Shown here in pieces: positions 7,304-14,343 of a stretch of DNA of 24,159 nt (position 1 is the first letter of the stretch; each line of letters starts with the position of its first letter). Origin of the DNA: JARBAU01 sp029237525 (GTDB taxonomy: Archaea; Thermoproteota; Nitrososphaeria; Nitrososphaerales; Nitrososphaeraceae); NCBI GenBank assembly GCA_036555705.1, contig DATBKT010000097.1:1-24159 (forward strand), read 5' to 3'. The notes beneath the pieces are model-generated. The model did no database searches and was not told where the DNA came from. It saw only the letters and a list, made by a program, of their open reading frames with translations. The translations under genes were made by a program, and so were the position numbers.

Positions 7304-7600
7304 ATGACACTAGATAATTCAACACACGTTGAATCTATTCTAAATAAAACACCAACAAGACACTATCGTGAATCTGCACTAATGTCTGCTGTTCATATTC
7401 TCATCTGTATGACCGAAGGTAAAAGTCCTGAGGATATAGCCAAGGATTTTGATGGTAATGTAGAATTAGTTCGCATTTGGATAGATTACATGATAGGGAT
7501 TAACTGGGTTTATAGAAATGCAGTTGACGGAACCTGGGTATCTTCAAACAATGGAAAAAAGTGGATTGAAAAATATTATATGTTATATAACGTTACATAA
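7304..7600 (+). CDS. Small winged-helix-like DNA-binding protein
   Basis: 98 residues. After a short polar N-terminus come helix 1 (ALMSAVHILICMTEGK), the turn KSPEDIAKDFDGN, a recognition-like helix VELVRIWIDYMIGINWV, and a wing-like NAVDGTWVSSNNGKKWIEKY. This order resembles the archaeal winged-helix regulators in which a T..G..W or V..NGK motif closes the domain. No metal or ligand site is visible. It is likely a local transcription regulator, monocistronic, with a TATA element upstream. The nearest plausible target is the divergent permease gene, but this is only proximity. Confidence 0.65.
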   Translation: MTLDNSTHVESILNKTPTRHYRESALMSAVHILICMTEGKSPEDIAKDFDGNVELVRIWIDYMIGINWVYRNAVDGTWVSSNNGKKWIEKYYMLYNVT

Positions 7601-7673
7601 TAGGCATCATATTGCTTTTTTAGTGCAAAAATATATTTTGATGCATAAAATCGCAAAAATCTTATTCGGTTAC

Positions 7674-7682
7674 TTTATATAT
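7674..7682 (+). promoter_or_regulatory. TATA box for the zinc-ribbon gene
   Basis: TTTATATAT about 50 bases before the ATG at 7731. An AAAAGGAGG ribosome-binding sequence (7707-7715) lies within the predicted short leader. Confidence 0.5.
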
Positions 7683-7730
7683 CACTAGAAGGCATAGCTT
7701 GGTGCCAAAAGGAGGCAAATTTGTAATCAG

Positions 7731-7970
7731 ATGAGCTTGAGATTATCTAATAAAGTCCCTAATCGGTCTTCATTGCCAGTATTCATATTATGTGACAAAT
7801 GTTACTGGTGCGCAACATACCTTGACAAGACGAGAGGACCAATATATAATAAATGTCCACATTGTAGTGCTAGAATTGAGCTGTCCAGCTTTCCTATTAT
7901 GTCCAACGAATCATTTATTTTTGATTATAATGAAAGACGTGGAGTAGAATTGCAATTCGGATCCAGATAA
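7731..7970 (+). CDS. Small zinc-ribbon protein
   Basis: 79 residues. A C-x2-C-x2-C cluster (CDKCYWC) lies at residues ~21-27 and a second knuckle CPHC at ~43-46, about 20 residues apart, which is the spacing of a zinc ribbon. The C-terminal third (SNESFIFDYNERRGVELQFG) looks like two strands. There is no membrane segment. A strong AAAAGGAGG lies 16-24 bases upstream of the ATG, a little further than usual. It probably binds nucleic acid or protein; no named family is recognised. It resembles the other small Cys-pair ORFs in this window in style, not in alignable sequence. Confidence 0.7.
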   Translation: MSLRLSNKVPNRSSLPVFILCDKCYWCATYLDKTRGPIYNKCPHCSARIELSSFPIMSNESFIFDYNERRGVELQFGSR

Positions 7971-8181
7971 CGTAACGCTGATTCATCAAGACAAGACATG
8001 CGCTGATTCCTAAATGGCCAGTGATGAGGAAGAACAATAAACAAACTACATCTCTTAATTGTAGCAGCAAACAATCATTATGCTGGGTTTGGTCCTGGAA
8101 CTGCTAATTCATCCAGGAAAATATTGGATTGCCAAAAGTCACACAGAATTATTTTGGAATGCAACAGAAAGAAAATGAATA

Positions 8182-8203
8182 CAGTTATGATTTATCATAA
8201 TTG
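8182..8203. repeat. 9-bp hairpin
   Basis: CAGTTATGA (8182-8190) pairs with TCATAATTG (8195-8203) around the 4-base loop TTTA, with one G-U pair. It lies 40 bases before the small ORF at 8243 in otherwise empty DNA (7971-8242). It may be a terminator for the zinc-ribbon transcript or an operator. Confidence 0.4.
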
Positions 8204-8242
8204 CTGCTTACTAAACTAGAATAATATCTTAATCATAATCTC

Positions 8243-8404
8243 ATGCAAATGCTTGAAAATGTGATATACCCAGTAATAGGATTTGTAGGAACTCTACTTG
8301 GACTTGAAGCAGCCTGGCACTTTACAGCCTGCAGGATACCTAAGGACAGAATAAAGCCTTGTATGTATAAACAGGTAAAATTAGCACTAGTGAAATCAAG
8401 GTAA
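8243..8404 (+). CDS. Possible small membrane protein (53 aa)
   Basis: ATG at 8243 to TAA at 8402-8404. Residues 7-29 (VIYPVIGFVGTLLGLEAAWH plus FTA) form one hydrophobic segment, followed by a basic tail with Cys30 and Cys40 and several Lys/Arg. This is the layout of a single-pass small membrane protein with a positively charged cytosolic side. No family is recognised and no ribosome-binding site is visible. It overlaps no other gene. Confidence 0.4.
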   Translation: MQMLENVIYPVIGFVGTLLGLEAAWHFTACRIPKDRIKPCMYKQVKLALVKSR

Positions 8405-8476
8405 TAAACAAAAAATTTATAAGCTATAATGAGATGCCTAGAGGAATTCTTAGTTAATAATAAATTCTTTTCTAGG

Positions 8477-8777
8477 CTAGTTAATTAGCGGCAAACTAAA
8501 ACTGAAAGTAGCACCTTTGCCATCAACATTATTTTCTGCCCAGATTTTCCCACCGGTGCTTCTACAATGCCTTTTGAAATATACAGACCAAGACCTGATC
8601 CTGTTTCTGATTTGGTAACAAATATCGTAAATAACTTTTCCTGTATTTTAGGATCAATACCAGTGCCTCTATCTCTAATACTAATGACAATTTCGCCTCC
8701 ATTTTCATTGTCATTGTCGATATTATCTTTACTCGTTTAAGCACTTCAAGAATTGCGTTATTTACAAAGATTGCAAG
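8477..8777 (-). pseudogene. Histidine-kinase ATPase domain remnant, frameshifted
   Basis: Three minus-strand frames join into the C-terminal half of a sensor kinase. The first reads LAIFVNNAILEVLKR (N-box NNAI). The second reads NENGGEIVISIRDRGTGID, with G1 box DRGTGI, then LFTIFVTKSETGSGLGLYIS (F box and G2 box TGSGLGL) and KGIVEA. After a one-base loss near 8557 the third frame gives GGKIWAENNVDGKGATFSFS and LPLIN before TAG at 8477. The first frame change lies near 8730-8745. The HisKA dimerisation domain and any sensor domain are absent, so this is a dead fragment of a two-component kinase. The motif matches are direct readings; the indel positions are approximate. Confidence 0.8.
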
Positions 8778-8886
8778 TCAGATTTTATGCTATATGCCAA
8801 CACATGGAAATTAAAAAGAAGAGAAAGAAGGTTAAGAATTTCTTCGTTATTGTTGTTCTGTCTAGATATCTACTTCGTTTGATTAA

Positions 8887-9516
8887 TTACTGCCATGCGT
8901 TGTTCTGAGGACCTCCCATCATTCCCATATTATTGCTCATCATACCAGGACCTCCCATCATACCATGTTGAATCATCATTCCATGACCTATCATTCCCAT
9001 TCCAGGACCTCCCATCGATGGATGCATCATTGCCATCATTGCCATTAAGGACATAGGTTGATTGGATAGCACCTTTCCGTTACCAGGATCTACTATTACT
9101 CTATGGATGTTGTCGTTAGAATCTAAAACAAAGACATTATACACAAGGAATCCTCTTTCTGGATGAATGAATGCTGCTACAGCTGATGAATTTGAACCTC
9201 CTCCTACGGCTTTCAATGCATTTGTAGTTGCATCATTTAGAGTTGTATGTATCTTCGACTTGATTGCATCTATTACAGGACTAAATAGAGATACGGAGCT
9301 GGTCCAATTTGCAGAATTCATTCTCATGGAATTTGGACTTGACATTTGTTGACTACCACTTGGCATCAGTGCCATCATTGCACTGTTAGAAGCAGTGTTG
9401 TTAGGTTGTTGCTGCTGTGCAAGGATATTACTGCCATTTGGTAACATCACCATTGCCAGAGATATAACGATGCAAGACAGAGCTGCTAAAAAGCCTACTG
9501 AACGTTTTGTTTTCAT
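8887..9516 (-). CDS. Exported PepSY-like protein with Met/His-rich C-terminus
   Basis: 209 residues. Residues 1-34 are a signal peptide (basic KTKR, a hydrophobic core to VMLP, then ...NILAQQQQ). Residues ~80-152 form a PepSY-like domain: two helices (VIDAIKSKIHTTLNDATTNA) and strands GFLVYNVFVLDSNDNIHRVI, then VDPGNGKVLS, the D.GNGKVL turn typical of PepSY. Residues 155-200 carry 18 Met and 3 His, in units such as MGGPGM, MMGGPGMM and GHGMMIQHGMM. Such Met/His clusters bind Cu(I)/Cu(II) in periplasmic copper proteins, so an outside-the-membrane copper-binding or buffering role is inferred. An AT-rich TATA element lies about 25 bases upstream, implying a nearly leaderless mRNA. Confidence 0.8.
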   Translation of the reverse strand: MKTKRSVGFLAALSCIVISLAMVMLPNGSNILAQQQQPNNTASNSAMMALMPSGSQQMSSPNSMRMNSANWTSSVSLFSPVIDAIKSKIHTTLNDATTNALKAVGGGSNSSAVAAFIHPERGFLVYNVFVLDSNDNIHRVIVDPGNGKVLSNQPMSLMAMMAMMHPSMGGPGMGMIGHGMMIQHGMMGGPGMMSNNMGMMGGPQNNAWQ

Positions 9517-9535
9517 AAGTAATTAGACGAAGAGC

Positions 9536-9547
9536 TTTTATAATAAG
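9536..9547 (-). promoter_or_regulatory. TATA box for the Met-rich gene
   Basis: On the minus strand CTTATTATAAAAG lies 20-31 bases upstream of the ATG at 9516, so transcription would begin at or within a few bases of the start codon. Confidence 0.5.
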
Positions 9548-9641
9548 ATTATATCAAAGGAGCGAACAAACAACCGTAGGGGATAACAAAGTTAAGTCAA
9601 AGATAAATGCTACCTGTCTAGCGAATAATCTGTCATCAACT

Positions 9642-9731
9642 ATGCCCAGTAGTAAAAATGCTGTGGTTTTACTAGTTACATCATTCCTACTTGTCATTTT
9701 GGTTTCAACAAAAGGAAGATCAAATAAATGA
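9642..9731 (+). CDS. Possible 29-aa single-pass membrane peptide
   Basis: ATG at 9642 to TGA at 9729-9731. The product is MPSSKN, then a continuous hydrophobic stretch AVVLLVTSFLLVILVS, then TKGRSNK. A hydrophobic helix with basic flanks is a common small membrane protein design. The frame stays open upstream without an ATG, so this may also be the end of something older. The opposite strand has a longer ORF (9554-9748) whose sequence looks less protein-like. Confidence 0.35.
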   Translation: MPSSKNAVVLLVTSFLLVILVSTKGRSNK

Positions 9732-9847
9732 GTGTAACGGTTCTGCAAAATGACATTTATGCTCCGATAAATATTGTGTATTCAATAATTCGTTACAACT
9801 TTAGAAATCGCAACTCCTAAATCGTATATTATGATATCTATAACCCT

Positions 9848-10312
9848 ATGACAAAATTGCAAACACAATTTGTTGTAATGACTCTTGTCATCAGTATAGT
9901 AGCAAGTGCCGCTGTGATCGCAAGTGCTGCCACCAATCCTCTATCGGTAGTAGCACAAAAAGCTATTCCTACGAACAAGATAGCAAATGGAAATGTTACG
10001 ATGCCAAAAATAGCAAGTCAATCTGTAACGACTAGTAAAATACAAGGATTAACTAGGCTTATTTTTGCTGGCTGCAATCTGAACTTTGGAACAGTTAATC
10101 CTCATGCTGGTGGTCTTGCAGATTGTTCTGTTCCAGGAACAGTAGCTGGTGATAACGTTGTTGCATCACCTAACAATGGCATGTGGGATGCATTTTCATT
10201 CTATGCAGTTATTAGCTTGGATGGAAAAGTAAGAATTCTTGTGCACAATAATTCAGACAATATTCTTCAGGGTCTACCAACCACATGGTCAGTAATAGTG
10301 TTTCATAAATGA
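9848..10312 (+). CDS. Exported protein with five-residue-periodic stalk and beta-rich domain
   Basis: 154 residues. Residues 1-28 form a signal peptide or anchor (FVVMTLVISIVASAAVIASA). Residues 40-65 show a strict five-residue repeat with an aliphatic at each fifth place: I40, I45, V50, I55, V60, I65, in PTNKI-ANGNV-TMPKI-ASQSV-TTSKI. This is the pattern of trimeric beta-stalks in phage fibres and adhesins. The C-terminal ~85 residues hold C76 and C93, which could form a disulfide, and alternating strands (FSFYAVISLDGKVRILVHNN, TTWSVIVFHK). It is likely extracellular, perhaps oligomeric. The function is unknown. A TATA-like sequence lies about 25 bases upstream, so the mRNA may be leaderless. 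Confidence 0.75.
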   Translation: MTKLQTQFVVMTLVISIVASAAVIASAATNPLSVVAQKAIPTNKIANGNVTMPKIASQSVTTSKIQGLTRLIFAGCNLNFGTVNPHAGGLADCSVPGTVAGDNVVASPNNGMWDAFSFYAVISLDGKVRILVHNNSDNILQGLPTTWSVIVFHK

Positions 10313-10389
10313 ATACGTATCAAAAAATGTTCGAATAGTGGAGAATGAAGTAGAATATCATAAACAATCCCAGATACCAAACAAGTCCC

Positions 10390-11292
10390 TTGCTTCTCAT
10401 AGGATGTTCTGGCTGGAACTATCCAGATACTCCAGATAAGGGTGGAGGATGGACAGAGGTTTTCTACCCTGATAATGAAACTAAGCGTCTACGCTACTAC
10501 TCTCAATTCTTTGAAACTGCAGAAATGGATTCCACATTTTACAACAGATTCTATTCGAACATGACCAAAGGCACGTTTATTGGAATGACTAAAGCCACTC
10601 CTGAGAGATTTCAGTTTTCAATTAAAGTGCCAGAAACCATCACGCACCAAAAAAGATTAGATATAGATAGAGGTGCTATTGTAGACTTTGAAGAATTTAT
10701 TGACAAGATATCACCATTAAAGTCAGCTAATAAGCTAGGAGCGATCTTGATTCAATTACCACCTAGCTTTACTGTTAATGATTTCAGAAATATAGAACGC
10801 TTTCTTGATAGACTACCCAATACGGACAAGAATAATAGCAAGTATGATTATGCTGTTGAATTCCGCCATCCTTCATGGAAGACAGAAGGACCTTGGGAAA
10901 TGTTAAAGCAGTATAATATTGCAGCAGTAATTACAGATTCACCAGCAAAAGAAAATTTGCAATTCTTGTCTGATGTTATAATAACTACTCCAGATCACTC
11001 CTTTATTAGATTTCATGGTAGAAATACCAATGGTCATTATTGGTATAATTATTTGTATTCAAAACAAGAATTAGAACCTTGGATTGAAAAAGTGAACCAA
11101 ATAAAGAATGATACCAGAGTTCTTAGAGTGTATTTTAATAACCATTATGGAGGTAAGGCTGTTGTTAATGCACTACAATTTAAGGAAATGACTGGCGCAT
11201 CTTTAACCCAATTTGAAATGAATGCATTAGAAAATGCAGAGAAGTATCTTTCCAAACTAGACAATAGCGTACATAAGATCGCCAAATTGTAA
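10390..11292 (+). CDS. DUF72 (YecE-like) TIM-barrel protein
   Basis: 300 residues. The N-terminus LLIGCSGWNYPD is the family signature, followed by FFETAEMDSTFYNRF, the FQFSIKVPETITHQKRL segment, LGAILIQLPPSF, YDYAVEFRHPSW and ITDSP. Near the end come FIRFHGRNTNGHYWYNYLYS and RVLRVYFNNHYGGKAVVNA. All the conserved DUF72 blocks are present in order, so the protein is full length. DUF72 proteins are cytosolic TIM barrels of unproved function; some are linked to nucleic-acid or Fe-S contexts. The start is TTG at 10390, because a stop lies in frame upstream and no ATG precedes the signature. Nothing in the neighbours suggests a pathway. Confidence 0.95.
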   Translation: MLLIGCSGWNYPDTPDKGGGWTEVFYPDNETKRLRYYSQFFETAEMDSTFYNRFYSNMTKGTFIGMTKATPERFQFSIKVPETITHQKRLDIDRGAIVDFEEFIDKISPLKSANKLGAILIQLPPSFTVNDFRNIERFLDRLPNTDKNNSKYDYAVEFRHPSWKTEGPWEMLKQYNIAAVITDSPAKENLQFLSDVIITTPDHSFIRFHGRNTNGHYWYNYLYSKQELEPWIEKVNQIKNDTRVLRVYFNNHYGGKAVVNALQFKEMTGASLTQFEMNALENAEKYLSKLDNSVHKIAKL

Positions 11293-11453
11293 TTTCCGCA
11301 ATCCCACCAATACAGTCTGTAACAATTTACCTAGTCTGACTCATAATCAAATACGAATTGCTGCTTTTCTGACCCTATACAATATATGCAAAAGACTTTA
11401 GGGATAGTGACTCATCATTTTAATCCTTCCCAAATTAATTCCAACAGTCACTA

Positions 11454-12092
11454 TTATTTATTTTTTCTAAACTGTCCTTCCATTACAATTTCTGTTAGAG
11501 GTTTTCTATCATTTGGCTGTTCCCTTTCCTGGAGTTGTGGAGGAAGGTTATTCTTGGGTCCTCTCCTACCAATTGCAATCATTGCCATAACGTCAAAGTT
11601 ATCAGGAATTTGTAAATCTGCTCTAGCCCGCTCATAATCAAATCCTTGCATTGCATGCACTGCTAATCCTCTTGATGATGCTTCTAAAGCTAAATTTTCC
11701 CATGCAGCTCCAGCGTCAAATTGATGTGTTATAGAGTATTTTTCATTATGCTCAAAATTCTTTCTAGCTATGACTACAACTAATACAGCAGCGGTTTTTG
11801 CCCAAACTTTATTTGACTCTGCTAATAAATTGAAAAGTTTATCCCAATGTGATGTGTTTTTCTTGGTGTAAATGAATCTCCACGGTTGGTTATTATATGA
11901 GGAAGGAGCCCACCTTGCTGCTTCAAATAGACTCATTATAGTGTCGTCATCCAATACTTCTCCTGTCATAGATCTTGGAGACCATCTATGTAAAATTAGA
12001 GAGTTTATCTTGTATTTTGGTTGTCTTATAGATGTGGTAGTAGCAGTATTCTTTTGCTCTTGTTCGATTGACTTATCAATTGATATAGTCAT
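11454..12092 (-). CDS. Nitroreductase-family FMN oxidoreductase
   Basis: 212 residues. The N-terminal third has LHRWSPRSMTGE (residues ~34-45; the R-S-M binds FMN phosphate) and FEAARWAPSSYNNQPWRFIY (residues ~56-75), the classic substrate/FMN segment. KTAAVLVVVIARK and FDAGAAWENLALEASSRGLA form the dimer-core helices, and MAMIAIGRRG with the late RKPLTEIV motif closes the fold. Such enzymes reduce nitro-compounds, quinones or flavins with NAD(P)H; the in-vivo substrate is unknown. Cytosolic dimer expected. The first 27 residues are polar and may be extra. TATA-like DNA (ATATAATATAAC) lies about 30 bases upstream. Confidence 0.92.
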   Translation of the reverse strand: MTISIDKSIEQEQKNTATTTSIRQPKYKINSLILHRWSPRSMTGEVLDDDTIMSLFEAARWAPSSYNNQPWRFIYTKKNTSHWDKLFNLLAESNKVWAKTAAVLVVVIARKNFEHNEKYSITHQFDAGAAWENLALEASSRGLAVHAMQGFDYERARADLQIPDNFDVMAMIAIGRRGPKNNLPPQLQEREQPNDRKPLTEIVMEGQFRKNK

Positions 12093-12128
12093 CTGTATAT
12101 ACGATATACCACATGTTATATTATATTT

Positions 12129-12236
12129 TTAATTCTGAAGTAGGGATTTCATTAGAATCTGGTCAGTAGTAGAAATCAGATAGGTCCTTCTATTGGTTTG
12201 GCGAACTATTATTCCAGAGTAGCCAGCCGGCAGCAT
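12129..12236 (-). CDS. Possible small ORF (35 aa) upstream of the nitroreductase
   Basis: ATG at 12236 to TAA at 12129. It reads MLPAGYSGIIVRQTNRRTYL and ends with a short helix-like DQILMKSLLQN. It ends 36 bases before the nitroreductase start on the same strand. The sequence is protein-like, but it has no motif and could be a fragment of a lost gene. Confidence 0.3.
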   Translation of the reverse strand: MLPAGYSGIIVRQTNRRTYLISTTDQILMKSLLQN

Positions 12237-12349
12237 TAAAGACAAAGGATCTTATGTCACAGCAACGTATGGACTAAAATATGATTGAGGACGAATCCAA
12301 ACCTGATTTAACAAGGAAGAAATTTACTTGACAGACAGAAATACTACAA

Positions 12350-12463
12350 CTATCTTAGGGCATTTCGTTTTCTGTAACCTTCTTCAATCTCTTTATGCCT
12401 TTGAATAACTTCCTCGTCTTCTATTCTTCCAAATTTAGGATAATATATACACTCTGGATACAT
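12350..12463 (-). CDS. Possible small ORF (37 aa)
   Basis: ATG at 12463 to TAG at 12350. It reads MYPECIYYPKFGRIEDEEVI, followed by a charged helix QRHKEIEEGYRKRNALR. An in-frame stop precedes the ATG. Strong protein-like composition but no known family. It may be a small protein or the preserved tail of a decayed gene, like the others in this gene-poor zone. Confidence 0.35.
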   Translation of the reverse strand: MYPECIYYPKFGRIEDEEVIQRHKEIEEGYRKRNALR

Positions 12464-12480
12464 TCGCCGTTATTGCCCTA

Positions 12481-12496
12481 GAGTTAGAGGTAACTC
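12481..12496. repeat. Short hairpin GAGTTA/TAACTC
   Basis: GAGTTA-GAGG-TAACTC, a perfect 6-bp stem with a 4-base loop. Confidence 0.35.
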
Positions 12497-12580
12497 CATT
12501 TCTAACATCATGTATCCTATATGTTTTCTAGTAAAAATATACTTCAAGCAAGTGTGAAAGATTTAACTTTTAGATTTTAC

Positions 12581-12588
12581 TTTATAAT
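12581..12588 (+). promoter_or_regulatory. Candidate TATA box for a small RNA
   Basis: TTTATAAT, preceded by A/T-rich sequence, about 75 bases upstream of a strong hairpin with a following T-rich run. The predicted start of transcription is near 12610. Confidence 0.4.
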
Positions 12589-12610
12589 GGTTAGATATAA
12601 CAATACCATT

Positions 12611-12690
12611 GCTTTGTTGTTGGAGTAGTGGTGGATGTTATGTTCTGTGCGATTTGTCTTTTGACCGACGAGGTGCATCCGTCGGTCATT
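12611..12690 (+). ncRNA. Candidate small non-coding RNA ending in a terminator-like hairpin
   Basis: The segment between the TATA-like box and the hairpin at 12662-12688 is G/T-rich (a GGAGTAGTGGTGGATG run), unlike the surrounding AT-rich DNA, and has no ORF beyond nine codons. With a promoter-like element upstream and a GC-rich stem followed by ATTTTATTATT, it has the layout of an independent short transcript of about 80 bases. No known RNA family was recognised (not tRNA, SRP or RNase P). It is an inference from layout only. Confidence 0.35.
12662..12688 (+). terminator. GC-rich 9-bp hairpin followed by T-rich DNA
   Basis: TGACCGACG (12662-12670) pairs exactly with CGTCGGTCA (12680-12688) around the loop AGGTGCATC, then TTTTATTATTC follows on the plus strand. 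Read on the minus strand the tract after it is A-rich, so it terminates plus-strand transcription if it is a terminator. Confidence 0.55.
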
Positions 12691-12706
12691 TTATTATTCA
12701 ATTTTA

Positions 12707-13119
12707 TTAGATTATTCCTTCTCTAAACTCTGAATTTGGATTATTGTTCACGCTGCCCACTTCTAGCATACCAGCAAATCTGGTCATTGGATCTCTTCTT
12801 TTCCTTTTATCAATGGAAAATGCTTATTCCTAAAATTTGGTCGGTCAAGTCCAAGTTACCAATCATTAAAAACTTTCGCTTTTTTTGATTATATTCTTCT
12901 ATGCGTGCTACTTCTGAAGAGGAATATCTAGAATATATGGTGCCTGATAAGCATTGTAGCCTTCATCTAATAGTGAGATCACATCTCTCTTTGTTGCTTC
13001 TTTCTGTCTTTCTCTTTCTCTTTCCTTTTCTTTCTCCTTTCCTAGAGATGCAGTTCTAAGTCTGTATCTATGATGATAGTTTTAGCCTTTTCTGCTAATC
13101 CGTTGAGTATCACAAAGGT
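12707..13119 (-). pseudogene. Decayed gene broken by at least three frameshifts
   Basis: Successive minus-strand frames join end to end. From 13119 the first reads VILNGLAEKAKTIIIDTDLE. The next reads RTASLGKEKEKERERERQKE, then ATKRDVISLLDEGYNAYQAP and YILDIPL. The third reads EVARIEEYNQKKRKFLMIGN and LDLTDQILG. The last reads AFSIDKRKRRDPMTRFAGML, EVGSVNNNPNSEFREGII and stops at 12707. Each frame is open and protein-like only over its own part, as expected for a single coding sequence hit by small indels. The middle is a charged coil. I do not recognise the family. Confidence 0.6.
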
Positions 13120-13266
13120 TCAGGGATTGGAAGTTTTTCGTATTAGAGGATTATTCATATGCTCATAATACCAGTGCTTAACAATGACTATATAATATCA
13201 TCCAGGTTACATGAATCTTTATAAATGAAACCTTTCGCATAATCATGTTTTGTCAGTTAAAAAAGA

Positions 13267-13449
13267 TGAATACCGGAAGGCATAATCAAGAGGATATACG
13301 AATCAAGAGTGCGTTGCTTCAATTATATTGTTGTCCTGTATAGAAAAGAAATGGTTGAAAAGCCTATATTCGATGCTTTGCTAATAAGAGGACCTGGTCC
13401 AAAATCCAGATTAAAATCAGAATCAAGATCAAAGCCAACAAGAGTATAA
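13267..13449 (+). pseudogene. Possible degraded small ORF
   Basis: From ATG at 13267 one frame reads MNTGRHNQEDIRIKSALLQL and stops. The overlapping frame reads YIVVLYRKEMVEKPIFDALL, then IRGPGPKSRLKSESRSKPTRV in two overlapping pieces, ending at TAA near 13449. A TTTATAAA box lies at about 13211-13218. It may be a frameshifted short gene; support is compositional only. The tract 13120-13266 shows nothing else. Confidence 0.25.
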
Positions 13450-13593
13450 ATAGTGATGTGTAACTAGATTGGAGTCTAAAATCTCGCGTTTATCGGATAA
13501 TAGTTGCCTGTTTAGACCAATAGGGAGTAACAAGGCCATACATACAATAGACATGAACGTACCACTTGACATATATGATAATAGTGCTTGTGA

Positions 13594-13601
13594 ATATATA
13601 A
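13594..13601 (+). promoter_or_regulatory. TATA box region for the emfourin-like gene
   Basis: AATATATA, followed by more AT repeats (AGATATAAAAGATATATAAT), lies 20-40 bases before the ATG at 13633. The exact element cannot be chosen among the repeats. The 67-codon ORF at 13469-13672 that overlaps this tract is likely spurious. Confidence 0.4.
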
Positions 13602-13632
13602 GATATAAAAGATATATAATACAAAATATATC

Positions 13633-14073
13633 ATGTCCAAAGGTAAGACAGATGAAATATCGCAGACATTAGTACCAGACTTTCACTATAGTTTCAAATA
13701 CACAGAATCAGATAACCAAACGAATAGCTACTTGCTTATTTCATATGATTCAAAAACAAGACTTCTAAAATCGTCAACGGATCTTAGTGGTACAAATGTA
13801 AGTGAGAAAGCTATTAATGATGCAGACGATAACGAGTTGTCTAACTCAATAAGAAGTAATAGAGATGACTTCTTTGATTCAATACCTGATTACTCTATCA
13901 AAAGCGATTCTAAGGGGGAAGATCAGAATACTGTATTATACAGTCTAACAGTTACGGTTAAAGATGACGTACACACAACAAAATGGGCAAATGCGTCTAA
14001 AGATTTGCCAGATAGCATTATCAAGATTGTAGATGAAATTAAGAAGCTATCTATTAAGAAGAAAATAATCTAA
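13633..14073 (+). CDS. Emfourin-like small protein (possible protease-inhibitor fold)
   Basis: 146 residues, no signal peptide. Strand FHYSFKYTESDNQTNSYLLI, then DSKTRLLKSSTDLSGT, a helix with SNSIRSNRDDFFDSIPDY, strands VLYSLTVTVKDDVHTTKWAN, and the ending DLPDSIIKIVDEIKKL. The order (strand pair, an L..I....FF helix, D..-Y.L.V...-H...W, then a P..I..IV.E...L helix) resembles emfourin, the protealysin inhibitor found beside M4 proteases. The match is from remembered pattern and is tentative. No M4 protease is in the window. The acidic Asp/Ser-rich insertion at residues 50-75 is unusual. It is single, with AT-rich promoter DNA upstream. Confidence 0.6.
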   Translation: MSKGKTDEISQTLVPDFHYSFKYTESDNQTNSYLLISYDSKTRLLKSSTDLSGTNVSEKAINDADDNELSNSIRSNRDDFFDSIPDYSIKSDSKGEDQNTVLYSLTVTVKDDVHTTKWANASKDLPDSIIKIVDEIKKLSIKKKII

Positions 14074-14343
14074 ATCTAAAAGTAATAACAAAAAGATGTT
14101 ACAGCTAATATTTAGATTTGTTACAAGAAACTATTTATAGTTCTAAACAATGAATTGTAAATAATTTTTTTGTCTTCATTGAATCAATTCTATTCGCTTT
14201 TGTGGTGAAGTTTTGATTGATTAATTTTTGATATTGTTTTTATAGAGTATTTTCTACAACTGATCTAGTAATATGCTCCTAGCAACTTTTCACTATATAG
14301 AAAACTGCCATATTTTTTGTCTTTCTAACTGAAGAACCAAAAC

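Noticed and set aside
9554..9748. 64-codon minus-strand ORF upstream of the Met-rich gene
   Set aside because: No ribosome-binding site or motif, it overlaps a better membrane peptide candidate on the other strand, and the Met-rich gene has its own TATA box downstream of it.
10325..10345. GTTCGAAT string resembling a tRNA T-loop
   Set aside because: No acceptor or anticodon stems can be drawn around it.
12901..13060. Plus-strand frame with a hydrophobic Leu/Phe run
   Set aside because: It is antisense to the EKEKERERER coil of the decayed gene; the pyrimidine-rich strand creates the Leu/Phe/Ser run.
13469..13672. 67-codon plus-strand ORF
   Set aside because: Overlaps the promoter and first codons of the emfourin-like gene, and its later half is translated TATA-like DNA.
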